NCBI GenBank assembly: GCA_027605045.1
Contig: JAQFWX010000072.1
Coordinates: 62,001-126,000, forward strand
DNA length: 64,000 nucleotides
Direction of reading: 5' to 3'
From: Phallus indusiatus
Lineage: Eukaryota > Basidiomycota > Agaricomycetes > Phallales > Phallaceae
Below the pieces are notes generated by a model that was given only the letters and a program-made list of their open reading frames with translations, ran no database searches and was not told the origin of the DNA. The number at the start of each line of letters is the position of its first letter. Position 1 is the stretch's first letter. Made by a program: the position numbers and the translations under genes. This document shows positions 11,492 to 22,588 of the stretch, in pieces.

Positions 11492-13325
11492 AAATAATAT
11501 AAAAAATGAAGCGAGCTTGGGGGAAAAGAGGAAAAATTATATTGATTGCAAGAGGTAGTGGCAAGAATTATAAAGCATGTGACGGAGTCCTGGTGTCGGA
11601 TTAGTTCGCGCTGTAGAAAATATCAGTTTAAAAATATTTTATGCATCCTTCCTTGTCCCCGACCTCCTCTGGCGTCCCGCCTTTAAGGGCAAACACACCA
11701 AACATGGACACACAGCCACGTGCTCTCTTCCTTCGGCTCCAATCCAGGGTCTACTTACCTTGCGCCGTTTTCCCGGTTCTACAGCAGGACGCCACAAAGT
11801 CCCCGCTTACCTCAAACAAATCGTCGTCCGCGTGTCCACTCTCATCGGGGTTGTTGTCTCAGTAACGATTGATGGTCAAGATTTCAGGCCACCGCAGATA
11901 GAGAAGAGGAGCGGGATGGTCGGACCAACCCTCTGCATTGTATGACCGAAATAGAAGTTATTCTTCATTAGTAAGACGGCAAGCAAAAATAAAAATAAAA
12001 AGATATACATATTGCCCTGTTCTCATCTCTCCGCACAGGCGCGTTGTTGCTGTTTATGACCGGTAACTATCCAGTCCGGTGCTGGGGAATAATGTCAGGG
12101 ATCTCGTTCTGGACCTGTGGACCGTGTAAATTTTCGGATCGGGAATTTCCTAGGCTCCGTTGACCAGTCGCAATACGGAGAACGTTCGATTGTATCTGAT
12201 ATCGGACAGCATATGTCCCGTGCTTATCGGCATTAGCAAATAAATTGTCGGGCTTGGCCATGCTCCTGAGCCAATGTACTTTTGAAACGAAATTTAGCTC
12301 GGTCTGACTAAATTGAAATTATCCTGACTATGCACTAATGAATATCCACACCGGAGCATGATAAAATATACCTTGACCTCAACGGGCACATTGTTACTAT
12401 TTGTTGTATCGAGAGTGTGCAGGTATCTTGCGCTTGGAGATTCGTAATCGTTACGGTGTCATAACCCTCTTCCAATCTCTTAGCGTTGTTAGCTAAAAGG
12501 AGCATGAAAACTTGAATTCACGAAACTCCGGCGTTGCAGGATGGGGAAAATGGGGTGAAAACTCGCTAGTAACATTTGCAACGGGAGCAAAAAAAAGGGC
12601 CACTGCTGAGAGTCGAGATAACGAAGATGTTTCTCAGTATGATCAATCTTTCGCCTTTTTATGGTTGGCTTTTCATTGAATCCTAGTGGCACGATATGTC
12701 AGAAGGCTGAAAGCAGAAGAGAAAGGACAGAGGGAGAAACGGACCAGGGAGAGAACTTGTTGGAGAGAAGGATCAAGTTAGACCACAAAGGATTCGGAAG
12801 AAATTTGGTCTTTATATACCCATGCACTCTTTGCAAAAAAGTCAGTCCGGAGTTTGCAACCCGCTCACATCTCTGAATGTAGGTAATTTTGTTAATTTCG
12901 AGGGCAGATGATTTTACGAGCCTTCGGCATCAAATTTGAAAGTCCGCCAGTTGGGTGTTTTCGAACGCGCTGTGGGTGTTTGTGATGGCCAATTTGGTCG
13001 TCTCTTCGTCTCTTAACTTTCTCATCGGTTTCCCGTCTTCCCTTCCGGAGTACGCAAAACACAAGAGCAGCTCATTTCTTTGTCAGATTCGACATTGGCA
13101 ACTCGTATTATTGTTTTTCCACTCATGAAGAAGACGAACTCATATTTGTTACTTAACGTCATTACATGTAATTGATGTCTTTCATAACGGGAAATGGTTT
13201 ACAAGACGACACATCAAGAATGATGTTAGAGCATTTTACAGTGTTCTAATGTACGTTCAACATAATCAGCCATCAATCTAGATCAAAATTCATAATTTCC
13301 GGAGATTAGATGTTACACACATAGC
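11492..13325. other. 1.8-kb non-coding region upstream of the medusa-like gene
   Basis: No ORF here shows conserved protein features or a consistent splice pattern; the longest frames (for example 12067-12261 and 12489-12692) look random. It lies upstream of the medusa-like regulator and downstream of the CE16 esterase. Long promoters and leaders are common for fungal developmental regulators, so a large cis-regulatory or 5' untranslated region is the likeliest content. This is inferred from position only. Confidence 0.45.
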
Positions 13326-14723
13326 TCACCGATGTGTACATGTACTAGGATCTAATGGCCCAACGATGGTTTAATTTATAGTTTTCCAATTATCTCGTTG
13401 GGAATGAACTTACGTGCATGCTGCCAATATATATAAGTCGACGGCGAATCACAAGCCCCAACAGTCGTAGAATCATTAATCAAACAAGGCTGAAGACTGG
13501 TCAGACCGAAACTTCCCGGAGATTCATCGATGGCCGTCCAGAGCGGTAAGAAAGAGGCATAGGCAACATTGGTACCAAATTCTTTTCGATACGAACCCAC
13601 ATTTGCAAAGATGGCATCCTCGAAAGCTTGTCTACAAAAGGGCTTGTAAGTATTTGTGCTTAACCCCATTACGAATGAACTTGCACTCCTGTGCCGTTGA
13701 AGTATACACCTATCGTAAGTATATTCTTCGCACCCACTGCGATGAGTCTACGCGTTTCAGTATCCTGTGTCGACGGTCAGCAAGCATTCTTTTTTAGGCC
13801 GAACAGTTCACAAACAATGGTTTGAGCCGCGTCTAGCAGCAGGCCAGAGCCGTCGGTCTCCGAGTAAGTGTAATCACTGCATACGCTCAATAATGTACCT
13901 GAATTCTTTCCAGGGCAAACTGCAAACTCACTTGATGCCAAAGAATATCACAAACAAGGTGCCTTCTCTATCGAATGCATCGTGTTGCCCTATGAAGACA
14001 TCCGTCTATCAAGATAACTTCATGAATAACTTTCTCAAAACTACACAACACTCTCAATCAACCTGATTGATAAATGTCGAGATGCTTATATTCCGGGCTT
14101 CAGCGGTAGGCCTACATTGATTATTCTTTATAACAGCATAAAGACCTTTCAGGGTGCTTACCACAAAGTCAAATTCGTGACAGCGCCCCCTGAAAAAATA
14201 TCTTTCTAGTAAAAAACAAGGTTGACAAATTCAAGGCACGAACCAACAGCATAAGGGTGGACGGGGATCTTAAGGTCGTTCGCAATATACTCGGTCCTTC
14301 CGGAGTTATAGTAGGCAAAACGCCATGTGGAATGACTTGTGTTACTCACCAAGTGGGTCCATTAGATGCTCTACCACCAGCCATGGGATTGGTACCCGCA
14401 ATAATAGGAGGGGGCGGAGGAAAGACGCCAGTAGAATCGTTCATCGCACTTTAGGAGTGGAAGAAAGTAAGAGATAAATATATTTTCGAAGAAAAGCACA
14501 TTCACGTCCAAGAATCTCCGAAAGGTATAATATTTCTGATATTCTTGAGCGAGATTCCGGCGTTGGCATTCATGAACGTCGAAGATCGAAATGACCCGCA
14601 CGTAGGCGTGTAGGCAAGAGTCAAGCTACAGTTGTACTGTTCGGCCAACGTCTCATGATGCTGACTTCGGGCGTACGCATAAACGAAAAGAGTATTTAAG
14701 AGGTAGGATAACAAAAGCACCAT
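13326..14723 (-). CDS. secreted GDSL/SGNH hydrolase, CE16-like carbohydrate acetylesterase
   Basis: Start MVLLLSYLLNTLFVYAYA gives a hydrophobic signal peptide. SGNH motifs follow: the GDS block IIPFGDSWTA (nucleophile Ser), the Gly block GGRASNGPTW.EYIA, the Asn block FFGINDYTYSETD, and a C-terminal YWQHAHPST block holding the catalytic His. The motif order and the PPPP(I)IAGTNPMAGG spacing fit fungal CE16 acetylesterases acting on acetylated plant polysaccharides. At least seven exons are needed; the last, 13326-13351, is joined over a 62-nt intron that restores the HP of the His block. At the position where many relatives have Asp before xxHP there is Gln. An upstream in-frame ATG at 14750 exists but lies only about 8 bp from the TATA box, so 14723 is preferred. 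Confidence 0.8.
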
Positions 14724-14756
14724 GATTTGGCGAATACAGGACCCCAACATGGGGTG

Positions 14757-14764
14757 TTTATATC
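14757..14764 (-). promoter_or_regulatory. TATA box of the CE16 esterase gene
   Basis: GATATAAACA reads on the minus strand about 35 bp upstream of the chosen ATG at 14723. The distance suits transcription starting just before that ATG and argues against the in-frame ATG at 14750. The assignment rests on sequence and position only. Confidence 0.4.
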
Positions 14765-15090
14765 GTGCAACACTACATGGAAACAACAGTCATAGGAAAT
14801 GTTGAGCATTCGCGAAGTATGGACGGTGATCACGAGCAGACTACCCTCTCATTTTCGCGGTCCGCCAGTGCCGGGACAAAAATAGAGGATACAACAACAG
14901 GTTTGACGGATTAAATCACAAGGAATAGTAACGTTGTAAGTTAGTTTTCAAGTGGAAGAGCGTGGTAATCAGTTGAAAATTGTTCGATAAAATGTATCAA
15001 GACTAGATATGAAATAAATGCGTCAACTATCGTCAACAACATATCTAAGAGACAGGCTTACAGGCATGAGGTGAAAAAAAGGAAGAAACG

Positions 15091-17105
15091 TTATGCCGTT
15101 TTAGTGGCAAGAATGAAACAATGTTGTCCACCGGCTGCTGCCGATTCGACTTTCCATCCTTCTAGAGCTTTGCTTCGAGTTCTAGTGGGCACAGGAGCCA
15201 TTTCAACATCCGAGCCTAAACCCAGCTGAGATCCTGAGCCGAAACCCCAAGCGTATACAAAACCAGCGCGAGAAACCGCGAGATTATGGCGTGTGCCAGC
15301 GGACAAGAATGTAATGGGATTGACTGGAGATGCGCCTACTGCAGCATCTGAGTATGGCAATAAGGGAGGGTTAGGTTGATCCGCGGTAGGTAGGGGCGGG
15401 AAGGTTATGAACGTAGGCTCCGAGATAAACTCGTCGATTGCAGCATGGCCGGACGGAATAGCGTCCTCCTCCGTTAATTCTTCGCCTGCAGCTTTCTTTT
15501 CTTCGGCTTTCCGGGTTGCTTCTGCTGCTTTTTCCATCGCCTCCTTCTTTGCAGCTTCTCTGCGAATTGCGATATCTTTCATGAGTGGATGGTCATCAGC
15601 AAGGCCAGTTTCACGGCCGTCACAACGACCACAGCCCATGACGCTTCCATCGTCCAATAAAAATAACGAATGGTGCTCGCCTCCGGCTATTTGGATGATC
15701 TTACGACCATTGAGTCTCGATGGATTCAAGGCATCGACTTCAGTTGGGTGCCAGATAATATCCTCATCACCTCCTTTTTCAGGACTCACGCCTGTTTGCT
15801 TAAGACTATTGAGACCCCAGGCATATACGATGCCCTTGCTGTTGACAGCAAAGCTGTGGTAGCTTCCACATCCGATCAAAACAATGTTCCGCAGGGCCAG
15901 TCGTTCGGGTGACAGACCGTTCTCTTTACGACGTTCAATGATACGACGACCAAGTTGGGCCGTTTGACCCGCACCCCATGTGTAAACATGTCCACCGGTT
16001 GTCAGCGCAAGAACGTGATCAGTGCCACAAGCAACTTGCACGAATTGATAAGGTGCAAGTGACGGAATGGGTGAGGGTTTTAATTGTGTTTTTGATGAAC
16101 CGACTTTTCCATCAAAACCAAGTAGACCTTCTGATGACTGTAATTGTTCTTCTTAAGCATCGATATTATTATATATAAGTGAAATTTGTTGTACGTACTC
16201 GGAAGCTACCCCAAGATCGGAGATCTCCATCAGAGCTTAAAGCGACGCTAACACTGTCACCAGCGGATACAGAGACAGCTCTAAAATCTTCATCCACGAG
16301 AGACTGCACAACCATTGGTTGAGTCTCGAGTATTTCAGTATCGACAATTTCAGACGGGTTTTCAGGGTCCGGTACACCGACAGTTGGCCTACCAAGGGCA
16401 GCGTTGTCGTTGATGCCCCAAGACCAGACCTTTCATGCATGTCAATATTAATTTTATAAGTATAATATTATGACTAACCTTTCCGACCTCATCGATGGCT
16501 AAAGAATGCATGCCACCCGCACATATCATCTCTAAACCTGCTCCCTCGGATCCCAGAGTATTATTTTTGGCAGCAGTTTCGAACCAAGCATGCAACCGGG
16601 GACGTGCAATTTCATCCAGGGTTTCAGTTCCCAGACCAAATTGACCAAATTCGCCCTGTCCAAAAACGAAGACGAGACGGGGAGGTCGCGGATGTGAAGC
16701 AGGTTCCGGAACAGCATTAATAGCTTTAGTTCTTGATCCTCTGGCTAAAGTAGTAGTCGATTTTTCTTTTTTCATCTTGAGTTTTTCCTTTTTCTCGGCT
16801 TTGGCAGGAGGTGGAGGGGGAGCAGGGGCCGCCCGACTTCTAGGCTTACCCCGCTGGCGAGACGGAGGAGCAGCAGGTTCCTCCCTTTTCTCTTTCTCTT
16901 CGGGTGTATTCTCGTTAATGGGTTCCAAATTAGGTTGTGCGACGTTCTTGGTACGTTTTCTCGGGTGTGTTTTCTCTTGTTCGATGGTGACAGAAGCGGC
17001 GCGTTTCCTGGACGGTGGTTTAGAATCTAGAGACTCTTGTGTTTCTGCTGGGGGAACTGATCGCAAACGAGAAGATGCTCGAGTTCCGTTGGTTTTGGGA
17101 GGCAT
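15091..17105 (-). CDS. RCC1: RCC1-type Ran guanine nucleotide exchange factor
   Basis: This is the chromatin-bound exchange factor that loads Ran with GTP (PRP20 in budding yeast, pim1 in fission yeast). The N-terminal about 140 residues are basic and Pro/Ala-rich (SRKRAASVT, HPRKRTKNV, KAEKKEKLKMKKEK), suited to nuclear import and DNA binding. The seven-bladed RCC1 propeller follows with repeated signatures: FVFGQGEFGQFGLG, ICAGGMHSLAI, WSWGINDNAALG, VACGTDHVLALT, VYTWGAGQTAQLG, GCGSYHSFAV, YAWGLN, AGGEHHSLFL, SAGTRHNLAV and YAWGFGSGSQLGLG. A charged 45-residue Glu/Lys/Ala insertion (KKEAMEKAAEATRKAEEKKA) sits between late blades. Introns lie near 16433-16479 and 16137-16200. Its start codon is 161 bp from that of PHS1 on the other strand. 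Confidence 0.95.
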
Positions 17106-17266
17106 GGTGGTGGATGTAAAGAAAGGAAGACGCGTTGAGGTCGCGTTTGAAACAAGAGTATATGTCTAGTGTGGCCCTGGTTTGGACAAGGTCGGCAAAA
17201 CCTTGCCGAGTCAGCACAAAGCGTCACTTTTGTCACCTTGTCACGACATCTAGTCAGCCAAAGATC
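17106..17266. promoter_or_regulatory. 161-bp bidirectional promoter, RCC1 / PHS1
   Basis: The ATGs of RCC1 (minus) and PHS1 (plus) lie 161 bp apart, so both 5' leaders and core promoters must overlap here. No TATA box is evident on either strand, in keeping with housekeeping genes. Confidence 0.55.
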
Positions 17267-18253
17267 ATGAAACCGTCCACTCAAAAAAATTGTAAGCAGC
17301 GTTTATTGTTCAAACTATAGTATACTGACTATTGTTTAGCCCTGAGTTCTTGTTTAGTCCGTTATTATCTCGTGTTTTATAATATTTTCTCGGCTATCGG
17401 ATGGTCGGTTGTGCTCTACAACACTATCAGGCACCTTGCTGGCCTTACCCCGTTGGCTCGAGTGGCACATGCGACTTCAACTCCAACAGCAAAATCAGCG
17501 TTGCTGAAAATGCTAAGCTCTTATAATTTTGTAAAGGCTGTGTTGCCTTTTAGAGCTCAAGTAGAAGCAAGTATCCCGACAGAGTGGATTCCTTTGTTTG
17601 AACGCGCAAAGACCTCGTTCACTGCTGTCGGGTGGCAAACTGCAGTAGTCCAATCTTTTGCCATATTGGAGATACTTCACGTCCTTGTTGGCTGGGTGAG
17701 AAGTCCACCATCCACCACTGTTATGCAAGTGTCCAGCAGACTTATCTTAGTCTGGGGAATTGCCGACCGTTTCGAAAGTGTGAGTTTAAACCGAGCCCTT
17801 AAATAAAATATTTCTTTTATACATTTCATTTTCAGGCGCGATATAATCCTATTTACACCTCCATGGTTTTATCCTGGTCTGTTACCGAGATTATTCGCTA
17901 TGTCTTCTATGCAGTGAATAAGCTTGGATATGAGCCAAAATGGCTCTTGTGGTTGCGTTACACCACATTTTATATTCTCTACCCCACGGGGGCAGGTTCA
18001 GAAGCTGCCTTAATTTTCTCTACTCTACCCAGCCAAAAGGCTTGGGACCGATGGACAGAGGGGGACTTTATCCGAGGCTTGCTGTTCTGTATTTGGTGGC
18101 CTGGTATGTTTCGATCAAGGCTAACCCGTTTTCTTACACACAGTGATCTCTTTGTTTTTGATAGGGCTTTACGTGATGTACACTTATATGATCAAACAAC
18201 GAAGAAAGGTTTTAGGGAAAGCTCGTCCGGATCAAAAGCTGAAAAGCACATAG
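17267..18253 (+). CDS. PHS1: very-long-chain (3R)-3-hydroxyacyl-CoA dehydratase (PHS1/HACD)
   Basis: This ER multi-spanning enzyme catalyses the third step of very-long-chain fatty acid elongation. Exons are 17267-17291 (MKPSTQKN), 17340-17779, 17836-18101 and a last exon from about 18165. Family signatures are YLVFYNIFSAIGW at the first membrane helix, TAVVQSFAILEILHVLVGWV, QVSSRLILVWGI, and the catalytic block with YPTGAGSEA, where the Tyr and Glu are the known active-site pair. The C-terminus is IKQRRKVLGKARPDQKLKST. The Lys-rich tail is compatible with ER retention. The start lies in a 25-nt first exon that is easily overlooked. The stop is TAG at 18251-18253. Confidence 0.92.
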
Positions 18254-18359
18254 GATAGAAATTAGTTACATATCTTGGTTTTTTTCTTTGAATACATATT
18301 GTACCCTAGTAAACTGGTCAATTTCAGTTGTCTACGAATATTCCGCGCTAAAGGCATGT

Positions 18360-18442
18360 TCTCAGGTAGTATAGAGGTTAGTATTCGCGCCTGTCATGAA
18401 CCGCGAACGCGCGAGACCGGGGTTCGATTCCCCGCCTGAGAG
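18360..18442 (+). tRNA. tRNA-Asp(GUC) with an 11-nt intron
   Basis: The acceptor stem TCTCAGG pairs with CCTGAGA at 18435-18441, with discriminator G at 18442. The A box (TAGTATAGAGG) and B box (GGTTCGATTCC) are intact. The anticodon stem CGCGC/GCGCG closes a loop CTGTCA-C with anticodon GTC. The 11-nt intron at 18397-18407 sits at the canonical 37/38 position. The body matches eukaryotic tRNA-Asp, including GAGACCGGGGTTCGATTCCCC. Confidence 0.95.
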
Positions 18443-18450
18443 TTTTTTTT
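18443..18450 (+). terminator. RNA polymerase III T-run terminator of tRNA-Asp
   Basis: Eight consecutive T residues begin directly after the discriminator base of the tRNA, a canonical polymerase III terminator. Confidence 0.9.
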
Positions 18451-18569
18451 GTTCTTTCGACGAAGTTTTTTTAGTCGCAAGCAATTCATGTCCCAGTCAA
18501 CTTCTAATTACTGCTTATCACAAGATCAAAGTATATGAGGACATTCATATTGAAGTTTATACAATAAGT

Positions 18570-19769
<1,200 letters not shown>

Positions 19770-19950
19770 GAACTTTTGAAGTGGTTTCGCGATACGTCAC
19801 CTGGATTGCCAGTTCCGACTCGTCACACAAGCCGGAACCTGGTTCAGTACCGAAACCGACACTAGTAAGTAATCCGGCATTTCCACACTTTCATCTATTT
19901 AACAACCGAAACCCTTCTTGGATGTACACAGCTTAAATAGTAATATATAT

Positions 19951-22261
19951 TCAAAAATCAAATCCTTCTTGTCTGAAGCGATTCAACACTTGACCAGGCT
20001 TCGCAGCCTCGGCGAGGTCCGGTCTCTCCATCGCCAAAAGACATTTTCGAAGGGTTTGCCAGAGTTGCTCACTCTTTTCACTCGAAGCGGATTCTTGCAT
20101 GGACAATGCAGTCAAAAAGTGTTCGGCAGCTTCTTTATGAGCTCCAATGTTCAAACCTACCAGAACCAGCTCAACTCGTAACCAAATTTTTAACAAGTAA
20201 AAACTTACATGCAACACCGACGTTATAGATAGCGCGGGTATATGTCGGACGCAAACGTAATGCTTCACGGTATATGCCTAGAGCTTCTTCTGGTTTCGAT
20301 CCATTCGACAAGCAAGAACCAAGTCGATTCCATAATAAATAATCCTGTCACGTCCGCTCAGGAGGTGAAAGAGATTTGTCAAAAAGAGAACTCACTTGTG
20401 GTCGAACTGACAATGCGGCTTCGAAACAATCCTTCGCTTTATCAAATTCCGCATTAGTATAAAACAGTACGCCAAGACCAATTTGAACGTCCGGGTCCAA
20501 TTCTCCTTTAGTATGTTGCTGACGGGCGACAGACAAAAAGGCATCCGTGGTTTGTTGGAGGGAAGCCCACGATACCTTTGCTATAGGCGCTTTCAATTCC
20601 TCTGGCAACAGATGTCCGTATTTGATTACGAGCCACTTTAGCAACGTGGAATGCGACGCTCGTTCAAACGTTTCGTTCGCATACGAAATCGCGAGTGGCT
20701 GTCGCGTTCAAAGCAAATGAGAAGGTTACTGTTGAAAAAAATTAAACTTACGATCATCCCTTCCCCAGGTTGTCCCGACTCCTGAGAACGTCGAACGCCT
20801 TCCATCAACGCCCGCATGGCTTGATCTTCACGTTCATCCATACTTCTGACTTCGCCCAATAAGACCCAAGCTTCATACCCGCCTTGTCCCAATTCTCCCT
20901 TTTGAATGGCCGCTTCTAATAGAAGAGCAACTTCGGTGAGTGAACCGTTTTGTTCTAGTAGTTCTTTCGCCCTAGTCAAGTGAGAGATAGGCTCAGCTAT
21001 AAATGGATTCGACGACTCTTTGTCCGCAAAAGTTAGCGATGTGTTAATAAATAGCGAGCTGAAACTTACCGAACTGGTAGGGTTCCAGAACAGGTACGCC
21101 GTCGTTATCAAAGCGTCTCGTGTTTTCTTCATTGATGCTATTTTTCCATGCTGATTCCATATCGTTGGCAAAACCGTAATCTTCTCTCTGAGACTGCATA
21201 AGATCATTGAACTCTGCTTCCCATTGGGCCATATCCCTAGGCGGTAACTCGGAATTTTGAAGTTGATCCCATATCCTATACCACATCTGTTATGACGAAT
21301 GTCACTAAGTCAAAGTAGGAATGCTTACTTTTCAAAATCACTTTTCTCTTTGTCGCCGAATGTAGCACCGTCGTCGCCGATGGTAGTTCTCTCGAAAGCG
21401 GCTTCTAGTGACTCTGTTTCATCTTTGACTTCAACAATGCGGGATTGCTCTTTGGAAACAAGTGCTGCTGCTCGACTAAAAGCTTCTTCAAAATCCGTAT
21501 CAACTGCTCTGCCCTTTCCTTTTACATCGACCCTAGAAAATTCTTCATCCCAGTTGATAATGGGAGGAGAAACAATGCCATCTAATCTTGGATAAAATGA
21601 CGAATTGTACATGCCAGTCTGATTCATGGGACCTGTACAAGTCAATAGCATTCAGACAATTATTGTATACAAAACGAGCGTACGATATAGTGGGATATGT
21701 GACCCAGACTGTAATGCTTGGGGATACTCATTCTGAATAAGAGAATTTCCGAAGTCTTCTGACCACTGGGACTTTTGTATTTGCTGCAAGGGCTGTGACT
21801 GTAATGGGGACGTAGCGCTACTACGATCCCGTGTCAAGCTTTCTGGTACACTCGAAGTTGGAATATGCTGCTGCATTCTAAATAGCTCAGAGCTAATTTG
21901 ATGCATGTTCATTGGAATATTTGTGTGAAATTCGGGTAAATTTGCTTGAGGTCCGTCGAAGAATCGTCTTGCCATGCTGACGTCGGCAACGTTAGAAACT
22001 GCGGACGGTGGAAGATGGTGCAACTATGAGTAAAGTCTTAGACAATTAACAATTATCCACAGAGAATACTTTTTACAAACCTTCGAAGAAGACTGTCCCC
22101 CAATCCGGTCCTATAATCCTTGTGGGTTAGTACGTTTACTGGACAAGGGAATCTGTTCAACTTGCTCGCTGGAGACTTCTATCACTTTCTGCATGCTTCA
22201 GTATTTGCGAGAGAGGATTGGATGTTGTAGCGCATTCAGCTCCCGAAATTAGTGACTCCAT
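19951..22261 (-). CDS. PEX5: peroxisomal targeting signal 1 receptor PEX5
   Basis: This cycling receptor binds C-terminal SKL-type signals and docks at PEX13/PEX14. The start exon MESLISGAECATTSNPL carries the conserved N-terminal Cys (residue 10) used for mono-ubiquitination and export. Diaromatic WxxxF motifs follow: WSEDF, WDEEF and WEAEF, plus IWDQL. The C-terminal half is TPR repeats: NPFIAEPISHLTRAKELLEQ, EAWVLLGEVRSMDEREDQA, DPDVQIGLGVLFYTNAEFDKAKDCFEAAL, DYLLWNRLGSCLSNG.KPEEALG, and RAIYNVGVA..NIGAHKEAAEHFLTAL. The repeat with LWNRLG holds the Asn-rich PTS1 pocket. About nine exons are needed. The first exon ends near 22166, with a short second exon (DRIGGQSSSK). Length and order are as in other fungal PEX5 proteins. 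Confidence 0.93.
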
Positions 22262-22588
22262 ATCGATGGTAGAACTCGCAGCGTTGATGGCTCGAGACAA
22301 AATTTGGGAGATTGATCACTACTGATGCAGATGGACCGGCGGGAGCCGGCTATCCAAGAAACAGTGGCAAGAACAGGCGCTCACCGTCTACGTAATACCG
22401 CGTTAAGCAACACGTGATCGCGGCTAGTTCTTTGTTGCAATGTGGACAGGGACGTGGACGGAGGGGTGGATGGTCGGACTTTGGTGAGCACAAGTAAGCC
22501 CGGTGGCATTGCTTTTATTACCAAACCATTTACTGATTACCTCCCCAGCAGGAATCCAAAAAAATCCTCAATTCTTCTCACTCGGTGA
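22262..22588. promoter_or_regulatory. divergent upstream region, PEX5 / FunK1 copy A
   Basis: The 327 bp separate the PEX5 ATG from that of FunK1 copy A. A CACGTG box lies at 22411-22416, and the stretch from there to about 22525 is clearly similar to the upstream region of FunK1 copy C (51405-51530 read on minus). It contains a donor-like GTAAGCCC at 22513, so a leader intron is possible. Confidence 0.5.

Noticed and set aside
15407..15862. Plus-strand 151-codon Ala/Ser-rich frame
   Set aside because: Antisense of RCC1 exon sequence, which has clear propeller repeats on the other strand.
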